A stretch of DNA of 64,000 bases from Paenibacillus_E oryzisoli_A (GCF_050467285.1 NZ_JBCMUN010000001.1:868001-932000); one strand, 5' to 3'. Shown: positions 9,864 to 18,462, numbered from the stretch's first letter. Numbers and translations: made by a program. The notes: generated by a model not told the origin, from the sequence alone.

Positions 9864-9938
9864 ATTATAAAAAGCTCCCCGTCATTTATCCTTCGATTGG
9901 CCGAACAAAGCAGAAAGGCATGTGACAACTTTGTCACA
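9864..9938 (-). promoter_or_regulatory. BceR-type operator and promoter of the transporter genes
   Basis: The perfect palindrome TGTGACA-ACTT-TGTCACA (9921-9938) fits the BceR-family box TNACA-N4-TGTNA known from Bacillus bceA, psdA and yxdL promoters. It overlaps the stop codon of the kinase gene. On the minus strand a consensus -10 TATAAT (9869 to 9864) follows about 50 nt downstream, with a poor -35 (AGGATA) as expected for an activator-dependent promoter. The match is seen; binding by the regulator at 10941 is inferred. Confidence 0.7.
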
Positions 9939-10944
9939 CGCCTGTAAGTCGAACGAGTTCGTTGGGCTTCGGAAAATAGAGCGTAACGGTCGTGCCGCTC
10001 CCAACCTCCGACTGCACGGAGATCCGGATATGGAGCGAATGCGCGGCTTTCTGCGCGAGATATAAGCCCATGCCGGTCGCGGCGCTGTCCTGATGCCAAG
10101 TCGTCGAGGTGAAGCCTTTGTCGAAAATGCGGGGCAAATCCTTCGGGTCGATGCCGCGGCCGAAATCGGCGACTTCGAAGACGACGCGCTCGTCTTGACT
10201 GAAGCTCCTCACAATAATGTCGGGCGCTTCCTTATCACTGTATTTCACCGCGTTCGTCAGAATCTGGCGAACGATAAAAGCAAGCCATTTCGCATCGCTC
10301 AGCGCCTCCGCGGCGTCCAGCTGGACGTCGAAGCCGATCCCCTTTTGCATGCACCACGATTGCAGCGATTTGATTTCCATGTAGAGAAGAGGCTCCAGGT
10401 CCACGTTCTCGATGAAGATGTCATTTTCAATCGAAGGCAGGCGCTGTTGATGAAGCTGCTGATCCAGCAGATGGTGAATGCGCAGCCACTCGAAGGTGAG
10501 CGATGCTTTGAGCGCCTCGTCGCCCAGCCGTCCGATCATGAGATGCATGGCGGTGAGCGGTGTTTTGACCTCGTGAATCCAGGAAAGAAGCTCGTCCTTT
10601 TCCTGCTCCAGGGCGATTTGCTGCTGGGAGGCGAGCTGCCTCAGCCGGTTCGTCTGGTCGGTGAGCGCCTGTTCAATGGTCCGTTCGAAAGGGCTGGAAG
10701 CCTCGCCGATGCCGGACACGTCCAAACTATTTTCCCAATCCTGCAGCCGTTTGATGAACGAAGTTTCCTTCTTATAGCGCCAAGTCAGGAAGATGACAAA
10801 GAGCAGCGTCGTCAGAAAGACGATATAGAGCAGCGGTTCAAATGGAATGGCGTAATCGAGATAGGCAATCAAGAGAACAAGAACCTGAGCGACGGCGAAC
10901 ATGAGCAGCCAGCTCAGGCGTTCGATAAGATACGCTCGGATCAT
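9934..10944 (-). CDS. BceS-type intramembrane-sensing histidine kinase
   Basis: A 336-residue kinase with two N-terminal membrane segments (about 10-30 and 35-54) separated by only a few residues, so there is no extracellular sensor domain. The phosphoacceptor is His124 in SWIHEVKTPLTAM, followed by an HATPase_c domain with NAVKYS, DFGRGI and GMGLYLA. This small architecture is typical of BceS kinases, which read the state of their cognate ABC transporter. The ATG at 10944 overlaps the regulator stop as ATGA. The order is regulator, kinase, ATPase, permease. Confidence 0.9.
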   Translation of the reverse strand: MIRAYLIERLSWLLMFAVAQVLVLLIAYLDYAIPFEPLLYIVFLTTLLFVIFLTWRYKKETSFIKRLQDWENSLDVSGIGEASSPFERTIEQALTDQTNRLRQLASQQQIALEQEKDELLSWIHEVKTPLTAMHLMIGRLGDEALKASLTFEWLRIHHLLDQQLHQQRLPSIENDIFIENVDLEPLLYMEIKSLQSWCMQKGIGFDVQLDAAEALSDAKWLAFIVRQILTNAVKYSDKEAPDIIVRSFSQDERVVFEVADFGRGIDPKDLPRIFDKGFTSTTWHQDSAATGMGLYLAQKAAHSLHIRISVQSEVGSGTTVTLYFPKPNELVRLTGV

Positions 10945-11636
10945 AAGGCGGGGTACTCCTCCAACGCGACGTAGCCTTGCCCGACCTTAGTTTCAATGAA
11001 GCGCCCTAGATCCAGCTCGTCCAACTTCTTGCGCAGCCGATTTACGTTCACGGTAAGTGTGTTGTCGCTGACGAACCGCTGGTCGTTCCACAAGCTGTTG
11101 ATGATCGCTTCGCGGGAGACAATCGTGTTCTTTTGCTCGATCAGCAGCTTTAGAATATAGATTTCATTCTTCGTCAATTCGATTGAGCCGCCAGGCGTCG
11201 ACACATGGTTCTTCTCAAAATCGATCGTAGCGCCGCACCATGTTTTGAGACTCGTGGCCTGCTCGGTATTGTAGTTATAAACCCGTCTGAGTATGGCATG
11301 AATCTTCGCAATAAGCACGTCAAAATGAAACGGCTTCTGGATGAAATCATCGGCGCCAAGCTGCATGGACATGACCATATCGGTCGGATGATCGCGCGAA
11401 GAGAGAAACACAATCGGCACGTTCGAGTGTGAACGAATCAGCCGGCACCAATGAAAGCCATCAAACTTCGGCAGTTGAATGTCGATGATGACTAAATCGG
11501 GCTTGAGACCGATAAATTCTTCGAGCACTCTGTTAAAATCAAAGATGCCGTGAACTTCGTACGACCATTTGGCAAGCCGTTCTTTGATTTCGGTGAACAA
11601 GGTCGCGTCATCTTCAATGAGTAAAAGCTTAAACAA
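10941..11636 (-). CDS. BceR-type OmpR-family response regulator
   Basis: A 231-residue regulator with a receiver domain (Asp52 in LVIIDIQLPKFDG, Lys101 in FIQKPF) and a C-terminal winged helix (ELTKNEIYILKLL, TVNVNRLRKKL, VGQGY). The start is a TTG at 11636 with GGTGAT upstream. It probably activates the transporter genes through the palindrome at 9921-9938. No matching box was seen before its own gene, consistent with constitutive low expression of the regulator and kinase in other Bce modules. Confidence 0.9.
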   Translation of the reverse strand: MFKLLLIEDDATLFTEIKERLAKWSYEVHGIFDFNRVLEEFIGLKPDLVIIDIQLPKFDGFHWCRLIRSHSNVPIVFLSSRDHPTDMVMSMQLGADDFIQKPFHFDVLIAKIHAILRRVYNYNTEQATSLKTWCGATIDFEKNHVSTPGGSIELTKNEIYILKLLIEQKNTIVSREAIINSLWNDQRFVSDNTLTVNVNRLRKKLDELDLGRFIETKVGQGYVALEEYPAL

Positions 11637-11714
11637 GAATCATCACCTGCATCCGCATCGTTTCTTGCAATGTCATTTTCATTGTAATGGAAAGCGGAGG
11701 GAAGTGCTACCTCA

Positions 11715-11743
11715 TTTACAACGTAACAATGTTATGTTACACT
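11715..11743 (+). promoter_or_regulatory. yhbD promoter with palindromic operator inside the spacer
   Basis: A sigma-A-like promoter, TTTACA (11715-11720), 17 nt, TACACT (11738-11743), precedes the yhbD-like gene. Its spacer holds the inverted repeat GTAACA-N6-TGTTAC (11723-11740). An operator between -35 and -10 is the usual place for MerR-type regulators, and the downstream gene has a MerR-like N-terminus. Autoregulation is therefore a reasonable inference. Confidence 0.6.
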
Positions 11744-11765
11744 GTTTCGTGAGGAGGGATTCCTT

Positions 11766-12395
11766 ATGGAGGATGATCTGATTTCCAAAAAAGAATTGCT
11801 TGAATTGACCGGCATCTCCTATGGCCAGTTGTACCGCTGGAAGCGGAAAAACTTGATCCCGGAAGCCTGGTTTATCCGAAAGTCCGCTTTTACCGGGCAG
11901 GAGACGTTCTTCCCACGAGCTTTGATCCTGGCTAGAATCGATAAAATTACGAATATGAAAGACGATTTATCGCTGGATGAATTGGCGGATGTGTTCTCTG
12001 TCGTTCCTTCCACTGTGCAAATTGATTGGTTGGAGTTAGTGAAACGAAACATTGTTTCACAATTAGCAGCGGAGCATGCGGCGAGTATGCTGGGCAAGGC
12101 CGAGACGTACAGTTTTGCCCAAACGTTGTTTCTCTACATGCTCGAAGACGGCCTGCAGTCGGGTGAAATGAATGTCGACGAAGGCAGGGCGCTGCTTCTG
12201 ATGCTGCAAGATAACTATGGCAAATTCGAAGGGCAGGATTGCGATCTGTTATTTTTCCGCAAAATGGGCGTCAGTATGTTTCTGCTCGCATCGGCAGGCA
12301 GCGAAGTGTTCGCAGAGCGCGGCGCGAAAGAGGTTTTGCGTGTGAATGTCGGCAAGAAGATTGAGGAGCTCAAGCTTAAACTGACGACGGTGTAG
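11766..12395 (+). CDS. yhbD: YhbD-like DUF4004 protein with MerR-type helix-turn-helix
   Basis: A 209-residue cytoplasmic protein. The N-terminus, SKKELLELTGISYGQLYRWKRK, is a MerR-like helix-turn-helix; the remainder is helical without further recognisable motif. GAGGAGGGA precedes the ATG at 11766. It heads a cluster with two bactofilin genes, the same order as yhbD-yhbE-yhbF of Bacillus subtilis, which supports the name. It most likely regulates its own operon through the palindrome in the promoter. The effector is unknown. Spacing to the next gene is 16 nt. Confidence 0.8.
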   Translation: MEDDLISKKELLELTGISYGQLYRWKRKNLIPEAWFIRKSAFTGQETFFPRALILARIDKITNMKDDLSLDELADVFSVVPSTVQIDWLELVKRNIVSQLAAEHAASMLGKAETYSFAQTLFLYMLEDGLQSGEMNVDEGRALLLMLQDNYGKFEGQDCDLLFFRKMGVSMFLLASAGSEVFAERGAKEVLRVNVGKKIEELKLKLTTV

Positions 12396-12411
12396 GAGAG
12401 GAGGAAGGTTC

Positions 12412-13098
12412 ATGAAGACAGAGCGGAAGCTGCGGAATCTGGTTATTTCGGGAATCGGCTCCTCGGGCGGAGGTGACTTTCAGACGGCGAAAATCGACGG
12501 TGTCGGACGCGTCGAGGGCGACATTCGCTGCGAACATTTTGTGCTGAATGGCAGATTGGACGTACACGGCAGCCTTACCGCGGAACGTGCGGATTTGAAA
12601 GGCACGGCGACGGTTGACGGCAGCGTGCAGGTGAAGCGGGTGGAGCTAGCAGGCCGTTTCAAAATTGGCGGCTCGGCTTCAGGCGAAAGCATGGAAGTAG
12701 ACGGATCCCTGCTGCTGCAAGGAAACTGCGAGGCGGAAACCTTTACGGCGGCGGGGCGAGTTACCGCAGAGCTGCTGAGCGCCGATCGCATTCATTTGAC
12801 CCTGCATGGCCCTTCGGTTATTACGGAGCTGGGCGGGGAGCAGATTGTGGTGCGGAAGCAGGCGGGCATTGATTTTGCGAAATGGCTGCAGAAGCTTCCC
12901 CTGCCGGTCGGTAACCGGCTGACCGCCAAAGTGATTGAAGGCGACGACATCAATTTGGAGTGTACAACGGCGGATATCGTTCGCGGCGCAACGGTGCGCA
13001 TCGGGCCGGGCTGTGAAATTGGACTCGTGGAGTACACAGCCAAGCTGGAGCAGGACCCGCGCGCGAAAGTGAATCGGGCGGAGCAAATCACTCGGTAA
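12412..13098 (+). CDS. yhbE: Bactofilin-family protein (YhbE-like)
   Basis: A 228-residue polymer-forming cytoskeletal protein. It consists of short repeats rich in G, V and D (GRVEGDI, GRLDVHGSLTA, GTATVDGSVQ, GRFKIGGSA), the right-handed beta-helix bactofilin pattern, and lacks a signal peptide or membrane segment. The C-terminal part (VIEGDDINLECTTADIVRG, then RIGPGCEIG) is shared with the next gene, so the two are paralogues. In B. subtilis the YhbE/YhbF bactofilins are linked to flagellar assembly; whether that holds here is unknown. AGGAGGAAGG precedes the ATG. Confidence 0.85.
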   Translation: MKTERKLRNLVISGIGSSGGGDFQTAKIDGVGRVEGDIRCEHFVLNGRLDVHGSLTAERADLKGTATVDGSVQVKRVELAGRFKIGGSASGESMEVDGSLLLQGNCEAETFTAAGRVTAELLSADRIHLTLHGPSVITELGGEQIVVRKQAGIDFAKWLQKLPLPVGNRLTAKVIEGDDINLECTTADIVRGATVRIGPGCEIGLVEYTAKLEQDPRAKVNRAEQITR

Positions 13099-13112
13099 AG
13101 GAGGGGAAACGT

Positions 13113-13856
13113 ATGGGAGCAATCACGGGGAAGCGCAGCGCTACGAATGGCAACCTTCGCGTTACGGGAAGCTCGATGGTAGGCGGAGGCCATTTTGACA
13201 AAGTGAAGGTTGTCGGGGAAGCGATGGTGGAAGGCGACTTGACTTGCACCTCCCTGTCTTGTATCGGCACGATGGAGATGACGGGTCGGCTGCAAGGCAG
13301 ACGGTTAGGTATTGTCGGGACTTGTGCCGTTACCGGCAGTGTGCAAGCGGAATCGCTGAAAAACTCGGGCACCGTCACGATCAGTGAAGATGCTGTCATT
13401 CACAAGTTGATGGGATCCGGCCTGCTGGAAGTGAAAGGCCAGCTCACGGCGAAGGAAGTCGATGTGAAGGGACACATTGCAACGGCAGGAGACTTCGAAG
13501 CGGATCAGCTTCGTCTTCGAGGGATGTTCGACGTTGGCGGCCTGCTGAACGCCGGTACGTTGGACATTAAGCTGTATCAAAAATGCAAGGCGAATGAAAT
13601 CGGCGGGGAACGCATTGAGATTCGCAAAGCTTCGTTGCTGCATCCGTTCAGCTTGTTTTTCCGGCCTTTAGCGAGTGCGAAGCTGACAGTGGGGGCCATT
13701 GAAGGCGACGACATTTATGTGGAGCATACGCATGCGGATGTCATTCGTGGAACGAAGGTCCGCATCGGGCCCGGCTGCAAGATCGGAGTTGTGGAATACA
13801 GAGAGGAGTTAACTGTAAGCAAAGACGCTGAAGTGGCGAATAAACGCCAAGTCTAA
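13113..13856 (+). CDS. yhbF: Bactofilin-family protein (YhbF-like)
   Basis: A 247-residue second bactofilin, 14 nt after the first and preceded by AAAGGAGGGG. The core of repeats (GSSMVGGGHFDKVKVVGEAMVEGDL onward, in steps of about 6 residues) and the closing block AIEGDDIYVEHTHADVIRG with RIGPGCKIGVVEY mirror the neighbour. Two bactofilins from one transcript suggest co-polymers. No membrane anchor is seen, so any membrane or flagellar localisation must depend on partners. Confidence 0.85.
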   Translation: MGAITGKRSATNGNLRVTGSSMVGGGHFDKVKVVGEAMVEGDLTCTSLSCIGTMEMTGRLQGRRLGIVGTCAVTGSVQAESLKNSGTVTISEDAVIHKLMGSGLLEVKGQLTAKEVDVKGHIATAGDFEADQLRLRGMFDVGGLLNAGTLDIKLYQKCKANEIGGERIEIRKASLLHPFSLFFRPLASAKLTVGAIEGDDIYVEHTHADVIRGTKVRIGPGCKIGVVEYREELTVSKDAEVANKRQV

Positions 13857-13900
13857 GAGGAAGCTCAAATTTTCAATAATGAGAGAAGGAATGTGTGGAA

Positions 13901-15448
13901 ATGACGAAACAACAAACGAATCATGTCGGCTTTGTGTTAGCCGGCTTGCTGCTGGCGATGCTGATGTCGTCGATGGACAACACGATTGTCGCGACGGCGA
14001 TGGGGACGATCGTCGGGGATCTTGGAGGGCTCGACAAGTTCGTCTGGGTGACCTCCGCGTATATGGTGGCGGAAATGGCGGGGATGCCGATTTTCGGCAA
14101 GCTGTCGGATATGTTCGGCCGCAAACGATTTTTCATTTTTGGCTTAATCGTGTTTCTGGCAGCCTCCATCCTGTGTGGAACGGCGCAAAGCATTGTGCAG
14201 CTTAGTATTTACCGGGCGATTCAAGGTATCGGCGGCGGGGCGCTCATTCCGATCGCGTTCACGATTATGTTCGATACGGTGCCGGTGGAACAGCGCGGCA
14301 AGCTGGGTGGTTTGTTCGGCGCGGTGTTCGGATTGTCGAGTATTTTTGGACCGCTGCTGGGTGCGTATATTACTGACTATATTAGCTGGCACTGGGTTTT
14401 CTATGTGAATATTCCGATCGGGCTGCTGGCGTTAATTTTTATCAGCGTGTTCTACAAAGAATCGCCTATCCATCAGAAGCAAAAAATCGACTGGTGGGGT
14501 GCGATTACCCTGATCGGTGCCGTCGTCAGCATCATGTTCGCCCTGGAACTGGGCGGCAACAAATATGCCTGGGATTCAGCGGTTATTGTCGGCTTGTTCG
14601 CTGTATTCGCCATCCTGGCCATTGCATTTGTCTTCATTGAACGGAAGGTAGATGACCCGATTATTTCGTTCCCGATGTTTAAAATCCGCCTGTTCTCTAC
14701 GAGCAATGCGCTCGGGCTCCTAACAGGCATGGCGTTTATCACGGCGTCGGTGTATATCCCGATCTATATTCAGGGCGTTCTTGGCGGTACGGCAACGAAC
14801 TCCGGCCTCGTTCTTCTGCCGATGATGCTCGGCTCCGTGTTCTCGGCGGTCGGCGGCGGCTTCCTGATGAGCAAAATCCCTTATCGCAGCATCATGATCG
14901 TCTTCGCGCTCGTGTTCACGGCCGGGATGGTGATGCTGACGACGCTCACGGTCGACTCGAGCCGTTTCTTCGTCACGATGTGCATGATCGTCACCGGCCT
15001 CGGCATCGGCGCCAGCTTCTCCGTGCTTAGCAACGCGGCGATTCACCACTTCGAGCCCGCGCTGCGCGGCTCGGTGAATGCGACCATGTCGTTCATCCGC
15101 TCGCTCGGGATGACGCTGGGGATCACGCTGTTCGGGATTCTGCAGCGCAACGACTTCACCGCGAGCCTCAAGGATATCTTCGCGGGAAGCGGGCAAGCTG
15201 CCGGACTCGCGCAGAATCCGACGATGACCGACCCGCGCGTGCTGCTTGCACCGGAGGCGCGCGCTCAAATTCCGGCGCCCGTGCTGGATAAAATCACGGC
15301 TGCGCTGTCCTCGTCGATCACGACAACGTTCCTGTGGGCGCTCATTCCGACCGCGATTGCCGTGGTCATGGCGTTGGCGATGAGCAAAGAACGCCTCACC
15401 GAGTCGGTCGAGCACGTGCAGGCGCAAGCTGCTGCGGAAGGAAGGTAA
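13901..15448 (+). CDS. MFS drug exporter, DHA2 (EmrB/QacA) family
   Basis: A 515-residue protein with about 14 membrane segments. Motif C-like and motif A-like signatures are visible: MSSMDNTIVATAMGTI in helix 1 with the acidic residue typical of DHA2, and GKLSDMFGRKRFF in the first cytoplasmic loop. The expected function is proton-coupled efflux of amphipathic drugs. The ATG at 13901 is preferred because AGAAGGA lies 10 nt upstream; a GTG at 13895 is too close to it. The gene follows the bactofilin genes by 44 nt without a terminator between them and may be co-transcribed. A strong terminator follows. Confidence 0.88.
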   Translation: MTKQQTNHVGFVLAGLLLAMLMSSMDNTIVATAMGTIVGDLGGLDKFVWVTSAYMVAEMAGMPIFGKLSDMFGRKRFFIFGLIVFLAASILCGTAQSIVQLSIYRAIQGIGGGALIPIAFTIMFDTVPVEQRGKLGGLFGAVFGLSSIFGPLLGAYITDYISWHWVFYVNIPIGLLALIFISVFYKESPIHQKQKIDWWGAITLIGAVVSIMFALELGGNKYAWDSAVIVGLFAVFAILAIAFVFIERKVDDPIISFPMFKIRLFSTSNALGLLTGMAFITASVYIPIYIQGVLGGTATNSGLVLLPMMLGSVFSAVGGGFLMSKIPYRSIMIVFALVFTAGMVMLTTLTVDSSRFFVTMCMIVTGLGIGASFSVLSNAAIHHFEPALRGSVNATMSFIRSLGMTLGITLFGILQRNDFTASLKDIFAGSGQAAGLAQNPTMTDPRVLLAPEARAQIPAPVLDKITAALSSSITTTFLWALIPTAIAVVMALAMSKERLTESVEHVQAQAAAEGR

Positions 15449-15498
15449 GGGTCAGAAGCGGGAGCAGGCCTTGAAGGTCAAGGCTGCTCTAGCATGTG

Positions 15499-15540
15499 AA
15501 GGACGCAATCCAAGCGGAAGCTTGGGGGGCGTCCTTTTTT
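15499..15540 (+). terminator. Rho-independent terminator
   Basis: Two stacked stems (GGACGC with GCGTCC; CCAAGC with GCTTGG) are followed by six T residues. A second hairpin without a T-run (GAGCAG..CTGCTC) lies just before it, after the drug exporter stop. Confidence 0.88.
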
Positions 15541-15563
15541 AACATGTTGGAAAGTATATTCAT

Positions 15564-15632
15564 GAAGCTGCTCCACATCATTAGGAAACGCTACCGCCCT
15601 TGAAGGACGGCAGAGCCGTTTTCTTCGAAAAT
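15564..15632. repeat. 70-bp dispersed repeat, copy A
   Basis: This stretch (from GAAGCTGCTCCACATCAT through ACCGCCCTTGAAGGA and GCCGTTTT) recurs with about 75% identity at 16045. It includes CCTTGAAGG-type dyad symmetry. Copy A lies just behind the terminator of the drug exporter gene. Confidence 0.65.
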
Positions 15633-15761
15633 ACTGAGGGGACCGCCGGAGAGGGACATTTATCAGGGACCTGCCCAAATTACGTGATCGGGAAGAACTG
15701 TTTGAACAAAAAGATCATGGCGAAAATCCATCGGGATTTGAGGGGGCTGAGGTCATAGGGA

Positions 15762-16004
15762 AGCCAGTTTCGCATGAAATGGCGGAGGCTAAGAGGGCCT
15801 GGCCCCCTCTAAGTCGCCAAAATCGGCTAATATCGCATAGCTAGCAGGGGCTGTCCCCTCTTAGCGGCCATCGCCGAGCGGGTTTCGCCTCGAATGGCGG
15901 GTTTTAAGAGGGTCTGGCCCCCTCTAAGTCGCCAAAATCGGCTAATTTCGCGTAGCTAGCAGGGTCTGGCCCCTCTTAATGGGTCATCGTCGAGCGGGTT
16001 TGCG
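15762..16004. repeat. Tandem 115-bp palindromic repeat, two units plus a partial third
   Basis: Units begin at 15762 and 15877 (period 115), and a third, partial unit begins at 15993. The units are about 85% identical. Each contains the hairpin AAGAGGG..CCCTCT, the hairpin AGGGG-N4-CCCCT or a diverged form of it, and shared stretches such as AAGTCGCCAAAATCGGCTAAT and AGCTAGCAGGG. In unit 1 the arms GCTAAGAGGG and CCCTCTTAGC also pair across the unit. The pattern resembles REP/BIME or MITE-like intergenic elements. No coding potential was seen. Confidence 0.8.
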
Positions 16005-16044
16005 AGGAGTAGGAGCGGAAGAGCTCCACAGCGTGTAGCTCTTC

Positions 16045-16115
16045 GAAGCAGCTTCATATCATCTGGAAATGTTACCGTCCTTGAAGGAGACGGAACCGTT
16101 TTATTAGAAAAATTC
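16045..16115. repeat. 70-bp dispersed repeat, copy B
   Basis: This is the second copy of the sequence at 15564, in the same orientation and 481 bp away, with the shared core CCTTGAAGGA and ACCGTTTT. The two copies bracket the 115-bp tandem array. Confidence 0.65.
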
Positions 16116-16464
16116 GCTGTAATAGTCGCCGATGACCGTTACAAATCGAAAAAGAAGTCTTTTTCTGTTCTACCCTTACAATCTCGGCCTCCTAAGGTCG
16201 TCTTTATGCTGCAAGTTGGCTTAAGCTGACAACATGGGGGAAGCGAATGTGTAGGACCACCGGCCATTTTTCAAAAACTCTCGACAAGCGGGCGCCCTAT
16301 CTTCATAACCTGATGACAATGTGGTTTACTCCTCTTATTTTCCCTCGAAAGCCTCCGACGATCCGCGATGGCCGTTCAAGCGTAGGATATGGTACACTAA
16401 TTTTGGAAATGGATGGATGAGAAGGCCCGACCACTGGCGTTTGAGTTTTGGGGAGGAGGCAAAG

Positions 16465-18327
16465 ATGGCCTATACACGACTCGTAGTGTTGGTGATGGCG
16501 TTTGAGGTGTTTGTTACCGTTGTAGCCGGACTTGGCATTTATTGGGGGTTCTCCTTGTTTCCTTATTCGCAATCATTGGCAGCTGCCACGGGGGCAGCCG
16601 TGCAGGCAGCCGGATTTCATGCAACGATTCCCCTTTACATGCCTTCACTGGCAGATCTGAAAATACCATACACCTATCTGGAGACCAGAGCTCAGTCCTG
16701 GGGGACCGCGGCTATCGTAGTCTCAGCGGCTGTTATGGCGGTACAAAGTTTTGTTCGGGGGATGTACCTCGGCGGGCTGAAAGCGTGGGTACTGAATCGT
16801 AGGACAGTTCCGCTGATCCGGTGTGGGCGCCAATATTTCAGCCGGATGCTGGCGTGGTCACTCTTTCAAAACGTGACAGGTCTGCTGGTCGTTTTCATCG
16901 GGGTAGCTTTTATCCCCTTAGGATTCCTATTCATGCTCGCCCTATTGTTCTATTCGCTTACCCCTTACCTAATAGTACTCCAAAATATATCCTTCGGAGA
17001 CGCAATGGCGAAGGCACCACGCCTGTTTCGGCGCTATTTCAGCACGCTGTTTCCGCTTGCGCTGCTTGCTATGCTGTGCACACTGCTTATCGGCCCCTTC
17101 CATCTGCTGACGTCCCCTTGGGGATACGCTGTACCCTTGCTCGTTTACGCAAGTGTGGGGACTTTGCTGATTGGCGCGGTGATGAGAAGGTTGGCACTGA
17201 AATTGACGCTTGACGGCGCGAAGGTCTCGGATGAGCCATTCAGAGAGATTCGCGCTCGAAGAGCGATAAATACAGTAAGTGTGCTGCTCGTGCCGGTATT
17301 GGTCTTTGCAGGGATTTTCGCAGCCTCCGGAAGGCATATCAGCGCATTTGAATTCGGCAGCAAAGAGCGGCTAAACGGCTTCCTCTACAGGACGAATTTC
17401 TCCGATGTTTTCTACGCGTCACAGATGAATTACACAGCTTACGACTTCAAGACGGGAGATTACAGCTTGGATATAAAGCTTCCTGACTTGTCCCAAAAGG
17501 AGAAGCCTGGCGAATTGCGAGGAATCGCCGAAATTACATGGCAGGTGAATGAGGAAATCCGCACGGTACAAGGAAATTCGACGCGAATTGATGTGAAAGC
17601 CATCATGCACAAGAGCCGTTTGATGTACCGACTTGTCCGGGAGACAGCTAGCAATGGCAGCTATTATTACTCGAGTATGAGGGGGACTGCGTCGATTTTG
17701 CCAGGCGGGGAGAAACCGCGCGAGCCGCTGTCCGTTCAAATCATGGTTAGCGGAGACGGTAAACATGTATTTGCCTTACAATACCCCAGCCGGTTTGATA
17801 TCACCCCAGTATTCCGTGTTTCCGACGATGGGCGATACTTGATCCCGGCAACAAGTCGAGTAAATCCGTCGGATTTTCACGCCTATTGGTTCACTGCAGA
17901 ACCGAACACCGAAGATCTATTTGACATGCTGGCTGCTAAAAATAAAACGAACTACATGCCGACGACGAACCGGGCATACCTTGCGCTTGCTTCTGCCATG
18001 CAAGAAGGAGATGGACGCATGCTTGTCAAGTTATTGGAGACGCTGAAGAAGGGCGGTGTAGACGTGAAAGCTCCCGAGTGGGATGAGCTGACGTGGACGC
18101 ATAACTTGCAGAACAAATATAGAGAGGCAAACTTTCAACAGACCGTGGAGCTGCTGACGAAGGCAGGCGTTCAAGGCGGCTACGAAAGCAAAGAAATCGT
18201 GGATCAAAGCGATGATAAGATCGGGGTTTACCGGTTTGAAGTGCCGTTCCCGGATGGGATGCTGCCGATCACGTATACGGAATCCAAGGCAGACGGCAAG
18301 CTGTTGTCCGTAAGCATCGCGGAATAG
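16465..18327 (+). CDS. Membrane protein of unknown function with large extracytoplasmic C-terminus
   Basis: A 620-residue protein I do not recognise. The N-terminal half holds about six membrane segments (the first at about residues 2-25, then clusters near 70-90, 130-180, 200-240 and 265-285), with a basic amphipathic loop AMAKAPRLFRRYF resembling DUF975-like membrane domains. The C-terminal half (about 290-620) is soluble and probably outside. It has no cysteine-rich or enzymatic motif that I can name. The ATG at 16465 is chosen for the strong GGGGAGGAGG 6 nt upstream; the open frame extends 48 codons further with no usable ribosome binding site. A terminator follows, so the gene stands alone. 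Confidence 0.7.
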   Translation: MAYTRLVVLVMAFEVFVTVVAGLGIYWGFSLFPYSQSLAAATGAAVQAAGFHATIPLYMPSLADLKIPYTYLETRAQSWGTAAIVVSAAVMAVQSFVRGMYLGGLKAWVLNRRTVPLIRCGRQYFSRMLAWSLFQNVTGLLVVFIGVAFIPLGFLFMLALLFYSLTPYLIVLQNISFGDAMAKAPRLFRRYFSTLFPLALLAMLCTLLIGPFHLLTSPWGYAVPLLVYASVGTLLIGAVMRRLALKLTLDGAKVSDEPFREIRARRAINTVSVLLVPVLVFAGIFAASGRHISAFEFGSKERLNGFLYRTNFSDVFYASQMNYTAYDFKTGDYSLDIKLPDLSQKEKPGELRGIAEITWQVNEEIRTVQGNSTRIDVKAIMHKSRLMYRLVRETASNGSYYYSSMRGTASILPGGEKPREPLSVQIMVSGDGKHVFALQYPSRFDITPVFRVSDDGRYLIPATSRVNPSDFHAYWFTAEPNTEDLFDMLAAKNKTNYMPTTNRAYLALASAMQEGDGRMLVKLLETLKKGGVDVKAPEWDELTWTHNLQNKYREANFQQTVELLTKAGVQGGYESKEIVDQSDDKIGVYRFEVPFPDGMLPITYTESKADGKLLSVSIAE

Positions 18328-18340
18328 ATGCGCCAAGTTG

Positions 18341-18368
18341 AAAGCCATCCCACACGGATGGCTTTTAA
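18341..18368 (+). terminator. Rho-independent terminator
   Basis: The stem AAAGCCATCC / GGATGGCTTT with a 5-nt loop is followed by TTTAAAA. It ends the membrane protein gene at 18327. Confidence 0.85.
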
Positions 18369-18395
18369 AAATAAAATTTTAATTATAAACAGCAT

Positions 18396-18431
18396 ATATT
18401 TATTGAAAAACGATAAATATTGTGATAGATT
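18396..18431 (+). promoter_or_regulatory. Promoter with inverted repeat upstream of the DUF2975 operon
   Basis: A sigma-A-like promoter, TTGAAA (18403-18408), 17 nt, TAGATT (18426-18431), overlaps the perfect inverted repeat ATATTTAT-N9-ATAAATAT (18396-18420). The operon encodes a small Cro/CI-type repressor, which is the obvious candidate to bind here. The repeat is seen; the binding is inferred. Confidence 0.55.
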
Positions 18432-18462
18432 AAAATCGAAAAAACAAAAAGAGGTGCATGTG

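Larger units (their letters stand above)
15541..16464. other. Non-coding intergenic stretch with nested repeats
   Basis: No convincing gene is seen in these 924 bases. The stretch holds two diverged copies of a 70-bp sequence flanking a tandem array of palindromic 115-bp units (listed separately). Beyond the second copy, from about 16120, no repeat or promoter was recognised before the Shine-Dalgarno sequence at 16450. Confidence 0.7.

Noticed and set aside
14720..15427. A 235-codon minus-strand frame.
   Set aside because: Antisense to the drug exporter; rich in Arg/His/Glu as expected for the shadow of a membrane protein gene.
15478..15678. A 66-codon minus-strand frame.
   Set aside because: It reads through the drug-exporter terminator and part of the dispersed repeat; no ribosome binding site and no family resemblance.
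15762..16004. CRISPR array.
   Set aside because: The repeat units are 115 bp and contiguous, without short repeats separated by unique spacers, and no cas genes are nearby.
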